DNA of 64,000 nt, taken from assembly GCF_025938095.1 (NCBI RefSeq), contig NZ_JAPCZF010000002.1, positions 682,001 to 746,000 on the forward strand, written 5' to 3'. The position numbers were made by a program, and so were the translations under genes. A model generated the notes under the pieces. It was not told the origin of the DNA, ran no database searches, and worked only from the letters and a program-made list of their open reading frames with translations. Below, one piece after another: positions 7,988-18,122 of this stretch; position 1 is the first letter of the stretch, and the number at the start of each line of letters is the position of its first letter. Source of the DNA: Novosphingobium sp. JCM 18896. Its GTDB lineage: Bacteria; Pseudomonadota; Alphaproteobacteria; Sphingomonadales; Sphingomonadaceae.

Positions 7988-9643
7988 ATGCAGGCCGAAT
8001 TTAGCCGAAGATTAACCTTGATCGTGCAGGGGGGAGCGATCGCCGGTCCCGATGGACCGCGCGCGGGGATTCGCCGCTTGTACAGGCCACACGACGAACT
8101 CGACGGTATCGCTGCCGGCCCGCGGGCCGAGCCGGCTCCGCCGGTGCGCGTGCTGCCCGCGTCGCCTCCGACTTGGCGCGAGCGGTTCGAGCGGCGTTTC
8201 CACGCGCTCGACCTCGTCCACGACCTAGCTGAGGAGATCGGCACCCGCCGCTGGTATCGTGGCATGGGCACGATGCTCGCGCTCGGCGCCTGCGCGCTCG
8301 CCTTCTGGCCCGATTTCTCGGCGGTCGAAGCCGCCACCACGAGCCATCCCGACGACGCCGTGCGCCGCGAACTGCGCAGCCAGGCAATCGCGCCGCTCGC
8401 GCTGGGGGCGAACAGCGGTCGGCCGATGCGCGCCGACGCGCGGGTGATCCCGCTCGCTGCGGTACCCGAGCGCGCGAGCCTGCAGATGGTCGCGACGCTG
8501 GGCGAGGGCGATAGCCTCGGCCAGATGCTCCAGCGCGCCGGTGTCGGCCTGGTCGACGCGGCCCAAGCCTCGCAGATGGTCGCCGCGGTCATGCCGCTGA
8601 GCGACGTCAAGGCGGGCACCCAATTCGCCATCACGCTCGGCAGCCGCGTGGCGCCGGGCGAACCGCGCGCGCTCGACAAGCTCACCTTCCGCGCGCGCTT
8701 CGATCTCGATCTCGCGATCGCGCGCCAGAACGGCAGTCTCGGCATCGCGCGCCAGCCGGTGGCGGTCGACGCGACGCCGCTGCGCGTGCGCGGCACGGTC
8801 GGCGCCAGCCTGTTCCGCTCGGCCCGCGCCGCGGGTGCGCCGATGAAGGCGATCGAACAATATCTCCAGACCCTGGCCGCGCACGTCAGCCTCGACGGCG
8901 GGGTCACGCCCAACGACCAGTTCGACATGATCGTCGCCTACAAGCGCTCGGCCAATGGCGAGAACCAGGTCGGCGATCTCGTCTATGCGGGGCTCGAGCG
9001 CGACGGCAAGCCGGTCGCCGAACTCGTGCGCTGGAAGGACGGCCAGTTCGTCGATGCCGTCAACAGCGGGGCCATGGGGACGGGGGGCCTGATGGCGGCG
9101 CCGGCGCAGGTGATGAGCGGGGGCATGATCATGCCGGTCAACGGCCGCATGACGTCACCCTATGGCGCGCGGCGTCACCCGATCCTCGGCTATGTCCGCA
9201 TGCATGCGGGGGTCGATTTCGGCGCGGCCTGGGGTTCGCCGATCTTCGCCACGGGCGACGGCGTGGTCTCCTTCGCGGGCCGTCATGGCGGCCATGGCAA
9301 CTACGTGCGCATCGAACACGGCGGCGGGCTCGGCTCGGGCTACGGCCACATGAGCCGGATCGCCGTCTCGGCCGGTGCGCGCGTCTCGGCCGGGCAGGTG
9401 ATCGGCTATGTCGGCTCGACCGGGCTCTCGACCGGGCCGCATCTCCACTACGAGGTCTATCAGCAGGGCCGCACGGTCAATCCGCTGTCGGTCAGCGTCA
9501 ACTTCAAGACGGTAGGGGGTGCCCCTGCCGGCATGGAAAAGGGCCAGCTCGACGCGCTCAAGGGCAAGATCGCCCAGCTCAAGGGCGTCGCCCCGGGCGC
9601 GGCGCTGCAGAAGCTGTCGCCGAAATATGCGGGCGTGAAGTGA
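7988..9643 (+). CDS. M23 (LytM) peptidoglycan endopeptidase, membrane-anchored
   Basis: The protein has about 551 residues. After a roughly 90-residue cytoplasmic Pro/Arg-rich region comes a transmembrane segment (GMGTMLALGACALAFWPDF), then an OapA/LysM-like region, then a C-terminal M23 domain. The zinc-site motifs are intact: HPILGYVRMHAGVDFG (H...D) and GPHLHYEVY (HxH), so an active cross-link-cutting peptidase is expected in the periplasm. ATG 7988 is preferred to the upstream TTG at 7949. It is the first gene before hemB but is separated from it by a hairpin. Confidence 0.85.
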   Translation: MQAEFSRRLTLIVQGGAIAGPDGPRAGIRRLYRPHDELDGIAAGPRAEPAPPVRVLPASPPTWRERFERRFHALDLVHDLAEEIGTRRWYRGMGTMLALGACALAFWPDFSAVEAATTSHPDDAVRRELRSQAIAPLALGANSGRPMRADARVIPLAAVPERASLQMVATLGEGDSLGQMLQRAGVGLVDAAQASQMVAAVMPLSDVKAGTQFAITLGSRVAPGEPRALDKLTFRARFDLDLAIARQNGSLGIARQPVAVDATPLRVRGTVGASLFRSARAAGAPMKAIEQYLQTLAAHVSLDGGVTPNDQFDMIVAYKRSANGENQVGDLVYAGLERDGKPVAELVRWKDGQFVDAVNSGAMGTGGLMAAPAQVMSGGMIMPVNGRMTSPYGARRHPILGYVRMHAGVDFGAAWGSPIFATGDGVVSFAGRHGGHGNYVRIEHGGGLGSGYGHMSRIAVSAGARVSAGQVIGYVGSTGLSTGPHLHYEVYQQGRTVNPLSVSVNFKTVGGAPAGMEKGQLDALKGKIAQLKGVAPGAALQKLSPKYAGVK

Positions 9644-9651
9644 CGCTCTAG

Positions 9652-9674
9652 ATCCTCCCCGTTCCGGGGAGGAT
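9652..9674. terminator. Hairpin after M23 gene, possible terminator
   Basis: A perfect 10-bp stem (9652-9661 with 9665-9674) has a 3-base loop and only a weak T-run after it. Its CCTCCCCG core is the same as in the dispersed elements at 16696 and 24103, so it may be a solo unit of that family recruited as a terminator. Confidence 0.5.
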
Positions 9675-9726
9675 GCCGTTTCACGCACCGGCCGTTGCGC
9701 AAAATCGTTCACATTTGCCGGCGTGA

Positions 9727-11257
<1,531 letters not shown>

Positions 11258-11261
<4 letters not shown>

Positions 11262-13489
11262 GCGCGGAACAGCCGGCGCCGGTCAACCGCGCGCTTTTCG
11301 TCGCGACGATCCTCACGGGCAGCTTCCTGCTGTTCCTGGTCCAGCCGATGGTCGCGCGGATGGCGCTGCCGCGGCTCGGCGGTGCGCCCAACGTCTGGAA
11401 CAGCGCGATGCTGGTCTACCAGGCGCTGCTGCTTGCGGGCTATGCCTATGCCCACAAGCTCGGGCAGATGCCGATCCGGCGCGCGGCCAGGCTGCACCTG
11501 ATCCTGCTGGTGGTCGCGGCGGTCACCTTGCCCGTCGCGCTGGTGGCATTGCCCGCGCCCGCGCCCGGCTGGGAAGTGCTGTGGGTGCCCGCGCTGTTCG
11601 CGGTGACGATCGGGCCGGTGTTCTTCCTCGTCTCGGCCCAGGCGCCGCTGATGCAGCGCTGGTTCTCGCTGAACCCCCGCGCGGGCGAGCCCTGGGCGCT
11701 CTACGCTGCCTCGAACGTCGGCTCTTTCGTCGGGCTGATCGCCTATCCGCTGCTCGCCGAACCGCTGCTGTCGATCCGCGCGCAGAGCCTGGGCTGGAGC
11801 CTGGGCTATGCCGGGCTGATCGTGCTCGTCGCGCTGTCGGCGCGGGCGCGCTGGCGCAGTACGCCCGCGGCATCCGTCGTCGATGCCCCGGTGGAGGATC
11901 AGGCCGAGGCGATCGGCTGGAAGCGGATTCTCCTGTGGCTGGGGCTCTCGGCCGTGCCCTCGGGGCTGATGCTGTCGACCACGACGCACCTGACGACCGA
12001 CGTCTTCGCCATGCCGCTGCTCTGGGTGATCCCGCTCGGGCTCTACCTGCTGAGCTTCGTCGTCGCCTTTTCCGACCGACGCGGGCTCGCCGGCACGATC
12101 ACCCTGGCGGCGCCCGCGGTCATGCTGCTCGCGGGCGGCACGGCGATGATCTCGCGCAGCTCGGGCACGATGATGCTGGCGATGGGCTCGGTCGCGCTGC
12201 TCTTCGTCGTCGCGGTCGTGCTCCACGCGCGGATGTACGAGCTGCGCCCGCCGGCCTCCAAGCTGACCTTGTTCTACCTCGTCATGTCGGCGGGCGGCGC
12301 GCTCGGCGGCGTGTTCACCGCGCTGATCGCACCCGTGGTGTTCGACTGGGTCTGGGAGCATCCGCTGCTGGTCATCGCCGCGGCATTACTGATGCCGCTG
12401 CGTCCGCTCGAGGACCTGCGCAATCTGCCGGGCATCGAGCCGGGCATGGCGCGGCTCGCGTCCTACGTGCTGTTCGCGGTCGCGGCCTTCCTCTGCTGGC
12501 TGCAGGCCGGCTATTCGGCGATGCCCGATCCGCCGGTCACGCGGCTCTACTTCACCACCGGCATCGTCCTGATCGGCCTCGTGCTGGTGCCCTGGCGGCC
12601 GCTGTTCACCGGCGTGCTCGTCCTGCTGATGCTGGGGCAGGGCGGGTTCGAGACGGTCCACGGATCGGGCCAGGGCATGCGCACGCGCAGCTATTTCGGT
12701 ATCTACACCGTGCGCAACTACGACGCGCTCAAGCTGCGCTCGCTCGCGCACGGGACGACGCTGCACGGCCAGCAATCGACCGACAAGGCGCTCGAATGCG
12801 CGCCGATGACCTATTACGGACCCGGTTCGGGCGTGGGCATCGTCATGGGCCAGGCGCAGCAGCTCTATGGCCAAGGCGCGCGGATCGGCGTGGTCGGGCT
12901 CGGCACGGGCACGCTCGCCGGCTATTACCAGCCGGGCGAGCACTGGCGCTTCTACGAGATCGATCCGGCGGTGCTGCGCCTGTCGCAGAACGGCACCTTC
13001 ACCTACCTGTCGCACTGCGCGCACAACCCCGAGGTCGCGATCGGCGATGCGCGGCTCGAGCTGGCCAAGGCCCAGCCGGGTTCGTTCGACGTGCTGGCGA
13101 TCGACGCCTTCTCGTCCGACGCGATTCCGCTGCACCTGCTGACCGACGAGGCCGTGGGCGTCTATCTGCGCGCGCTCTCGCCCAAGGGCGTGCTGCTGAT
13201 CCACATCTCGAACCGCTATATCGGGCTCCAGCCCGTGCTCGCGGCGATCGCCAAGCATCGCGGGCTTACCGCCAAGGTGCGCTCGGACAATCCGCAGGAC
13301 CGCACCGTGCTGACGCCCTCGGCCTGGGTGCTGCTGACGCGCGATCCCGCGCAGCTCCAGACTTTGTCACAGTTGCGACCCGATGCGCCGTGGACCAGGC
13401 TGGAGAAACCTGGGGCGCAGGTCTGGACCGACGACTACGCCTCGATCCTTCCCTACATCCGCTGGGACAACATGTTGAGACAACCATGA
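11258..13489 (+). CDS. Fused membrane / spermidine-synthase-like protein
   Basis: The 743-residue protein has about 12 hydrophobic segments from residue 12 to about 450. A Rossmann-fold domain follows, with GVVGLGTGTLAGY, an acidic FYEIDPAV ribose-binding loop and FDVLAIDAFSSDAIPLHLL, as in spermidine synthases. Such fusions are common in proteobacteria, but their reaction is not established. Polyamine synthesis is not assured, because the family is also described as fused MFS/spermidine synthase of unknown substrate. It overlaps both neighbours by 4 bp. Confidence 0.8.
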
Positions 13490-14064
13490 CCGACCTGAGC
13501 AAGCGCATCGACATCAGCCTGATCGCGATCAACGGCAAGGCGCCGCGCATCCATTCGAGCGCCTTCATCGCCCCGGGCTGCCGCATCATCGGCGATGTCG
13601 AGATCGGACCCGACGCCTCGGTCTGGTACAATTGCGTGATCCGCGCCGACGTGAATCGCGTGGTCATCGGCGCGCGCACCAACATCCAGGACGGCACCGT
13701 GGTCCACTGCGACAGCCCCAAGCCCAAGCGCCCGCACGGCTTCCCGACGATCATCGGCGACGACGTGCTGATCGGCCACCTCGCCATGGTCCACGGCTGC
13801 ACGCTCGAGGACCGCGCCTTCGTCGGGCTCGGTGCGATCGTCATGGACGGCTGCACGATCCATTCGGACGGCATGCTCGCCGCGGGCGCGCAGCTGACCC
13901 AGGGCAAGGTCATCGAATCGCGCCAGCTGTGGGTCGGCCGCCCCGCCAAATATGTCCGCGACCTCACCGACGAGGCGCTGGCCGACATGCAGATGGGCGT
14001 GAAGGGCTATGTGATCAACGGCAAGATCCACGGCGCGGCGCTCGATGGCGCGGCCGAAGGCTGA
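13486..14064 (+). CDS. Gamma-carbonic-anhydrase family protein
   Basis: The 192-residue left-handed beta-helix protein is built of hexapeptide repeats (IIGDVEIGPDASVWYN, VVIGARTNIQDGTVVH). The expected zinc histidines are present in TVVHCDS and IGHLAMVHGC. It could hydrate CO2 or act as a metal-dependent acyl-carrier-type protein; many bacterial members are inactive on CO2, so the activity is an inference. ATG 13486 overlaps the stop of the membrane protein, and its tail overlaps the DUF167 gene. Confidence 0.9.
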   Translation: MTDLSKRIDISLIAINGKAPRIHSSAFIAPGCRIIGDVEIGPDASVWYNCVIRADVNRVVIGARTNIQDGTVVHCDSPKPKRPHGFPTIIGDDVLIGHLAMVHGCTLEDRAFVGLGAIVMDGCTIHSDGMLAAGAQLTQGKVIESRQLWVGRPAKYVRDLTDEALADMQMGVKGYVINGKIHGAALDGAAEG

Positions 14065-14323
14065 CGCACCGGCGGCCGAGGCGATCCGTGCGCTGGTCGA
14101 CGCCGAGGGCCGGCTGGCGCTGCGCGTGACCCCCGGCGCCCGGACCGAGGCGCTCGAGATCGCCGAAGGGCGCCTGCTCGCGAAAGTTCGCGCCAAGCCC
14201 GAGGACGGCAAGGCCACGGCGGCGTTGCTGGCGCTGGTGGCTTCGGCCCTGGACATCGCACCCTCGCGGGTCACCTTGTTGCGCGGCGCAACTTCGCGCG
14301 AGAAGTTGCTGCGGGTGGCGTGA
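14045..14323 (+). CDS. DUF167 (YggU) family protein
   Basis: The 92-residue protein contains the YggU signature: LRVTPGARTEAL, then VRAKPEDGKATAALLALVA, then VTLLRGATSREKLLRV. The family has a known fold but no settled function. It begins inside the end of the carbonic-anhydrase gene (20-bp overlap) and closes the hemB gene string. Confidence 0.9.
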   Translation: MARPKADAPAAEAIRALVDAEGRLALRVTPGARTEALEIAEGRLLAKVRAKPEDGKATAALLALVASALDIAPSRVTLLRGATSREKLLRVA

Positions 14324-14383
14324 GGCGGGGGCGACGGGCCTCCCACCTTTGCTCTCCCGCCACATACCAGCACCTAACTCTTT

Positions 14384-14488
14384 CCGTCATCCCCGCGAAG
14401 GCGGGGGTCCATCACCCGAGTTCTCCGATCGAAGTGCGGTGCGGGGTGAGAGCGCCGGAGATGGATTCCCGCCTTCGCGGGGATGACG
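14384..14488. repeat. Inverted-pair repeat, GTCATCCCCGCGAAGG family
   Basis: A left unit (14384-14413) and an inverted right unit (14457-14488) enclose a 43-bp spacer. The arms match those of the GIY-YIG cassette at 22046-22436. It lies in the convergent space between the DUF167 gene and a minus-strand hypothetical gene. Confidence 0.85.
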
Positions 14489-14530
14489 AGGTTTTTTGGT
14501 GAGATCGCGTTTGCAATCCGAGCGCCGCGC

Positions 14531-15076
14531 TCAATAGTCCCAGTCGAGCCCCGCCACGGCGAACTCGAAGCGCGGCGTGCCCGCGCCGAGCATGGCCTTG
14601 CGGATCGTCACGCGTTGCGCGCGCATCAGTGCGGCGATGAACGGCTTGGGTTCCTTGACGAAGACCGTGCGGGTGCCGCTCTGCAGGAAGCCTTCGAGCC
14701 GCAGCTCGCGCTCGGGCCCGTCGTCGAAGCGGACGGTGCCCGTGCAGCCCGCATAGGACGGACACATCAACTGCCCCGAGCTGACTCTCAGCGTCGCTTC
14801 GGGGCCCTTGGCGGTCTGCCCGACGACGATCTCCATCGTCGTCTCGGCATCGTAGGGCGGCTTCTGGCTTATGCGGTTGCTGCTGAGCAGGGTGGCGAAA
14901 TGATCCTCGTTGCCATCGGCACCCTTTTCGGTGCTGTAGGTCCAGGCGCCGGCGGGGCCGCGCGCCGCGTTGAAGGCGAAGGCCGCGACGATCGCCACGC
15001 AAGCCACCACGCCGGGCAGGATCAGCCGGCGCAGGCGTGAGCGCGGTGGGGTTGACGGCGAGGGCGGCGTTTTCAT
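14531..15076 (-). CDS. Hypothetical membrane-anchored periplasmic protein
   Basis: The 181-residue protein has a short basic N-terminus, one transmembrane segment (LILPGVVACVAIVAAFAF) and a periplasmic domain with two cysteines (LMCPSYAGCTG) that probably pair. The C-terminal part resembles the beta-rich layout of invasion-associated locus B proteins, but I cannot assign it firmly. It starts 4 bp after the DNA ligase stop, so it is in that operon, at the position where the Lhr helicase gene is usually found. Confidence 0.65.
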   Translation of the reverse strand: MKTPPSPSTPPRSRLRRLILPGVVACVAIVAAFAFNAARGPAGAWTYSTEKGADGNEDHFATLLSSNRISQKPPYDAETTMEIVVGQTAKGPEATLRVSSGQLMCPSYAGCTGTVRFDDGPERELRLEGFLQSGTRTVFVKEPKPFIAALMRAQRVTIRKAMLGAGTPRFEFAVAGLDWDY

Positions 15077-15080
15077 CGGC

Positions 15081-16694
15081 TCAATCTTTGATCAGGGCGC
15101 GCAAGGTGTCGATCCGGTCGGCCTCGTGCGCGGGCTTGTCCATACGGATGCGGCTGATCCTTGGGAAGCGCATGGCGAGGCCCGACTTGTGGCGCTTGCT
15201 GGCATGGACCGAATCGAAGGCGACCTCGAAGACCAGGCTCTTGTCGGTCTCGCGCACCGGGCCGAAGGTCTTGACCGTGTGCTGACGGACGTAGCGGTCG
15301 AGCCATTTGAGCTCCTCGTCGGTGAAGCCGAAATAGGCCTTGCCGACCGGGAGCAATTCCGCGCCCTTATCGGGATCGCCGTCCCAGCAGCCGAAGGTGT
15401 AATCCGAATAGAACGAGCTACGCTTGCCGGAGCCGCGCTGGGCATACATCAGCACGCAATCGATCAGCAGCGGATCGCGCTTCCACTTGTACCAGAGCCC
15501 GGTGCGGCGCCCGGCGACATAGGGGCTGTCGCGGCGCTTGAGCATGACCCCTTCGATCGCCTCGTCGCGCGCGCGTTCGCGGATCGTCGCGAGCTCGTCG
15601 AGCGTCGCGGCCTCGATCACCTCGCTCACGTCGAAGCGCGCCGGATCGAGCCGTGGGACGAAGGCCTCGAGCCGCGCGCGGCGCTGCTCCCAGCTCAATT
15701 CGCGCAGGTCCTCGCCCTCGACGATCAGCGCGTCGTAAAGCCGGACGAAGGCAGGGTAGTCCTCCAGCATCTTCTTCGAGACGGTCTTGCGCCCGAGCCT
15801 TTGCTGAAGCGCGTTGAAGCTCGCCGCGCCGGCCTGTTCGGCGCGTTCGCCGCCCTGGTGCGAACCGCGCACGAGCAGTTCGCCGTCGAGCACCGCGGGA
15901 ATGTCGAGCGCGCTAGCGATCTCGGGGAAAGTGGCCGAAATGTCGTCGCCCGAGCGCGAATAGACGCGGGTCTCGCCGCCAGAATCATTGGCGACATGGA
16001 CGAGCTGGACGCGGATGCCGTCCCATTTCCACTCGGCCGCATAGTCGGCCATGTCGACCACGGTCTCGTCGAGCGGATGCGCGAGCATGAAGGGCCGGAA
16101 CAGCGGCAGGTCCTCGCCCGAGGGCGGCTCGGCGCCGCGCGCCGCCCAGTCGAACAGCGGCAGGTAGGGCGCGGTCTGGCCGTGCCAGTATTCCTCGACA
16201 TCGTCGACCGAGACGTCGAAGGCCTGGGCGAAGGCGGTCTTGGCGAGCCGCGCCGAAATGCCGATGCGCATGGCCCCGGTCGCCAGCTTGAGCAGGGCAT
16301 AGCGGCCGTTCGCGTCGAGCCGGTCGAGCAGGGCCGGCAGCTCGCGCGTGACCGTGGCGCGGGTCATGCTCGCGAGGATGTCGACGGCCTCGGACACGCT
16401 GGGTGGGGAGGGCGGCTCGGCCGGTTCGGGCCAGAGCAGGCTCGCGGTCTCGGCGGTATCGCCGACATAGTCGCGCGACAGAGCGTAGAGCACGGGATCG
16501 ACGCGCTCCATCAGCAGGTTGCGGATCACCGCCGACTTGACCGCCGGGAAGTCGAGCCCGTCGGTCAGCGCGGCGAGCGCCCAGCCGCGGTCGGGATCGG
16601 GGGTCTTGCGCAGGTAATCGGCGAGGAGCCGCAGCTTGGCGTTGCGCGACGAGGTGTAGACGAGCGCGTCGAGGAGTTGGGCGAAGTCTTCCAT
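15081..16694 (-). CDS. ATP-dependent DNA ligase (damage-response type)
   Basis: The 537-residue ligase seals nicked DNA using ATP. The adenylated lysine is K223 in EWKWDGIRVQ (motif KxDGxR). The DNA-binding domain lies before it, and the nucleotidyltransferase and OB domains follow, with EGVMLKRRDSPY and GLWYKWKRDP as motifs IV and V. It belongs to the bacterial ligases that sit beside a beta-lactamase-fold exonuclease and usually the Lhr helicase and a phosphoesterase. Here the exonuclease gene is upstream, but a repeat element of about 156 bp lies between them. The end of that element provides the GGGGAGG sequence just ahead of the ATG. Confidence 0.9.
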   Translation of the reverse strand: MEDFAQLLDALVYTSSRNAKLRLLADYLRKTPDPDRGWALAALTDGLDFPAVKSAVIRNLLMERVDPVLYALSRDYVGDTAETASLLWPEPAEPPSPPSVSEAVDILASMTRATVTRELPALLDRLDANGRYALLKLATGAMRIGISARLAKTAFAQAFDVSVDDVEEYWHGQTAPYLPLFDWAARGAEPPSGEDLPLFRPFMLAHPLDETVVDMADYAAEWKWDGIRVQLVHVANDSGGETRVYSRSGDDISATFPEIASALDIPAVLDGELLVRGSHQGGERAEQAGAASFNALQQRLGRKTVSKKMLEDYPAFVRLYDALIVEGEDLRELSWEQRRARLEAFVPRLDPARFDVSEVIEAATLDELATIRERARDEAIEGVMLKRRDSPYVAGRRTGLWYKWKRDPLLIDCVLMYAQRGSGKRSSFYSDYTFGCWDGDPDKGAELLPVGKAYFGFTDEELKWLDRYVRQHTVKTFGPVRETDKSLVFEVAFDSVHASKRHKSGLAMRFPRISRIRMDKPAHEADRIDTLRALIKD

Positions 16695-16695
16695 T

Positions 16696-16851
16696 CATCC
16701 TCCCCGATACGGGGAGGGGGACCGCCCGAGCAGCGGGTGGTGGAGGGGGCTCTCCGCCTGGAGCCGCGTAGCGAGGTCGCGCCTGAACGAGGGCCCCCTC
16801 CACCACGCCGCCTGCGGCGTCGCGGTCCCCCTCCCCGTGCCGGGGAGGATG
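16696..16851. repeat. MITE-like inverted element, CATCCTCCCCG family
   Basis: It begins CATCCTCCCCG and ends with the inverse CGGGGAGGATG. Further inverted matches inside it run GGGGGACCGC to GCGGTCCCCC and GTGGTGGAGGGGG to CCCCCTCCACCAC. It fills nearly the whole gap between the exonuclease and ligase genes. A second full copy is at 24103-24248. Confidence 0.8.
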
Positions 16852-16863
16852 AAGCTCACCCCC

Positions 16864-17868
16864 TCAATCATCCTCGTCCTCATACCCCACCAGCGCCAGC
16901 GCGCGGGCCTTGCGCTGGTGGAGCTCGCACCAGCGCAGCAGGGCTTCCTCGCGGCCGTGGGTGATCCAGGTCTCGGTCGGGTTCACCTCTTCGATCGTGC
17001 GCGTCAGCTCGTCCCAGTCGGCGTGGTCGGAGATCACCAGCGGCAGCTCGACATTGCGCTGCCGCGCGCGCTGGCGGACGCGCATCCAGCCCGAGGCCAT
17101 GGCCGTTATCGGATCGGGCAGCTGCCGGCTCCAGCGGTCGTTGAGTGCCGAGGGTGGGCATACGACGATCTGGCCCATCAGCGCCGCCTTGGGCAGACCC
17201 GCAACGGGCTGGAGATCGCCGAGGTCGACGCCGTGCTCCTGGTAGAGCCGGCACATCCGCTCCATCGCGCCGTGGAGGTAGATCGGCGCGCGATAGCCGG
17301 CGAGCCGCAGCTCGGCGATCAGCCTTTGCGCCTTGCCCAGGGCATAGGCGCCGACCAGCACGCAGCGATCGGCATTGGCCTGGCGCGCGGCGAGCAGCTT
17401 GGCGATCTCCTCGGCGATCGGCGGGTGGCGGAACACGGGCAGGCCGAAGGTCGCCTCGGTGATCAGCACGTCGCAGGCCACGGGTTCGAACGGCGGGCAG
17501 GTCGGATCGGCGCGGCGCTTGAAATCGCCGGTGACGACGACGCGCTCGCCGGCATGTTCGAGCAGGATCTGCGCCGAGCCGAGCACGTGGCCCGCGGGGA
17601 GCCAGGTCGCGGTGACCTTTCCCGCGAGTTCGATCGTCTCGCCATAGGCAGCGGGCACGGCGTGTTGGGTCTCGACGCCGTACCGCAGACTCATGATGTC
17701 GAGCGTGGCGGGGGTCGCGAAGGTCCGCCCATGTCCACCGCGCGCGTGGTCGGCATGGCCGTGGGTGACGAGCGCGCGCGCGACCGGCCGCGCCGGGTCG
17801 ATCCAGCAATCGGCGGGCGGGATGTAGATCCCGTGCGATTCGGGACGAATCCAGGTGGCGGCGGGCAT
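16864..17868 (-). CDS. Ligase-associated beta-lactamase-fold exonuclease
   Basis: The 334-residue metallo-beta-lactamase/beta-CASP protein has the zinc motif THGHADHARGG (His36, His38, Asp40, His41), a second metal histidine in LPAGHVLGSAQ, the metal-bridging aspartate in VVTGDFKRR and a late ligand in VISDHADW. This is the ligase-associated DNA-damage-response exonuclease family, expected to process DNA ends for the ligase downstream. The ligase gene follows at 16694, separated by the repeat element. Confidence 0.9.
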   Translation of the reverse strand: MPAATWIRPESHGIYIPPADCWIDPARPVARALVTHGHADHARGGHGRTFATPATLDIMSLRYGVETQHAVPAAYGETIELAGKVTATWLPAGHVLGSAQILLEHAGERVVVTGDFKRRADPTCPPFEPVACDVLITEATFGLPVFRHPPIAEEIAKLLAARQANADRCVLVGAYALGKAQRLIAELRLAGYRAPIYLHGAMERMCRLYQEHGVDLGDLQPVAGLPKAALMGQIVVCPPSALNDRWSRQLPDPITAMASGWMRVRQRARQRNVELPLVISDHADWDELTRTIEEVNPTETWITHGREEALLRWCELHQRKARALALVGYEDEDD

Positions 17869-17935
17869 CTAGGCAAGATGGTTGGGCAGGGCGGTTTGTT
17901 CCAGTGGCTCGTTGACAGCCATACCCATCAAATTC

Positions 17936-18040
17936 CCGTCATCCCCGCGAAGGCGGGGATCCATCACCGGGGCTCTCGTCCTGCACGGCGGTTCGATCGG
18001 AGAGCTCGGGAGATGGGCCCCCGCCTTCGCGGGGGTGACG
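17936..18040. repeat. Inverted-pair repeat, GTCATCCCCGCGAAGG family
   Basis: A left unit (from 17936) and a right unit (to about 18040) are separated by 44 bp. The spacer end GGCGGTTCGATCGGAGAG closely resembles the bases just inside the right arm of the GIY-YIG cassette. Confidence 0.85.
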
Positions 18041-18070
18041 GGGTGTGTTTGTGTGAGCTCGGCGCTCCAA

Positions 18071-18100
18071 CGAAAACGGCCGCCCCTTTCGGGACGGCCG
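18071..18100 (-). terminator. Rho-independent terminator of clpA
   Basis: Stem 18077-18086 pairs with 18091-18100 (10 bp, one mismatch or wobble, loop of four). On the minus strand it is followed by TTTTCG. It lies 22 bp past the clpA stop. Confidence 0.8.
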
Positions 18101-18122
18101 CTTCGGTGTCTGGGGCTATGCC

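Noticed and set aside
11581..14064. An 827-codon plus-strand frame joining the carbonic-anhydrase gene to a long Arg-rich upstream part
   Set aside because: Only the last 192 codons, from ATG 13486, are real. The upstream part is a frame shadow of the membrane/spermidine-synthase-like gene.
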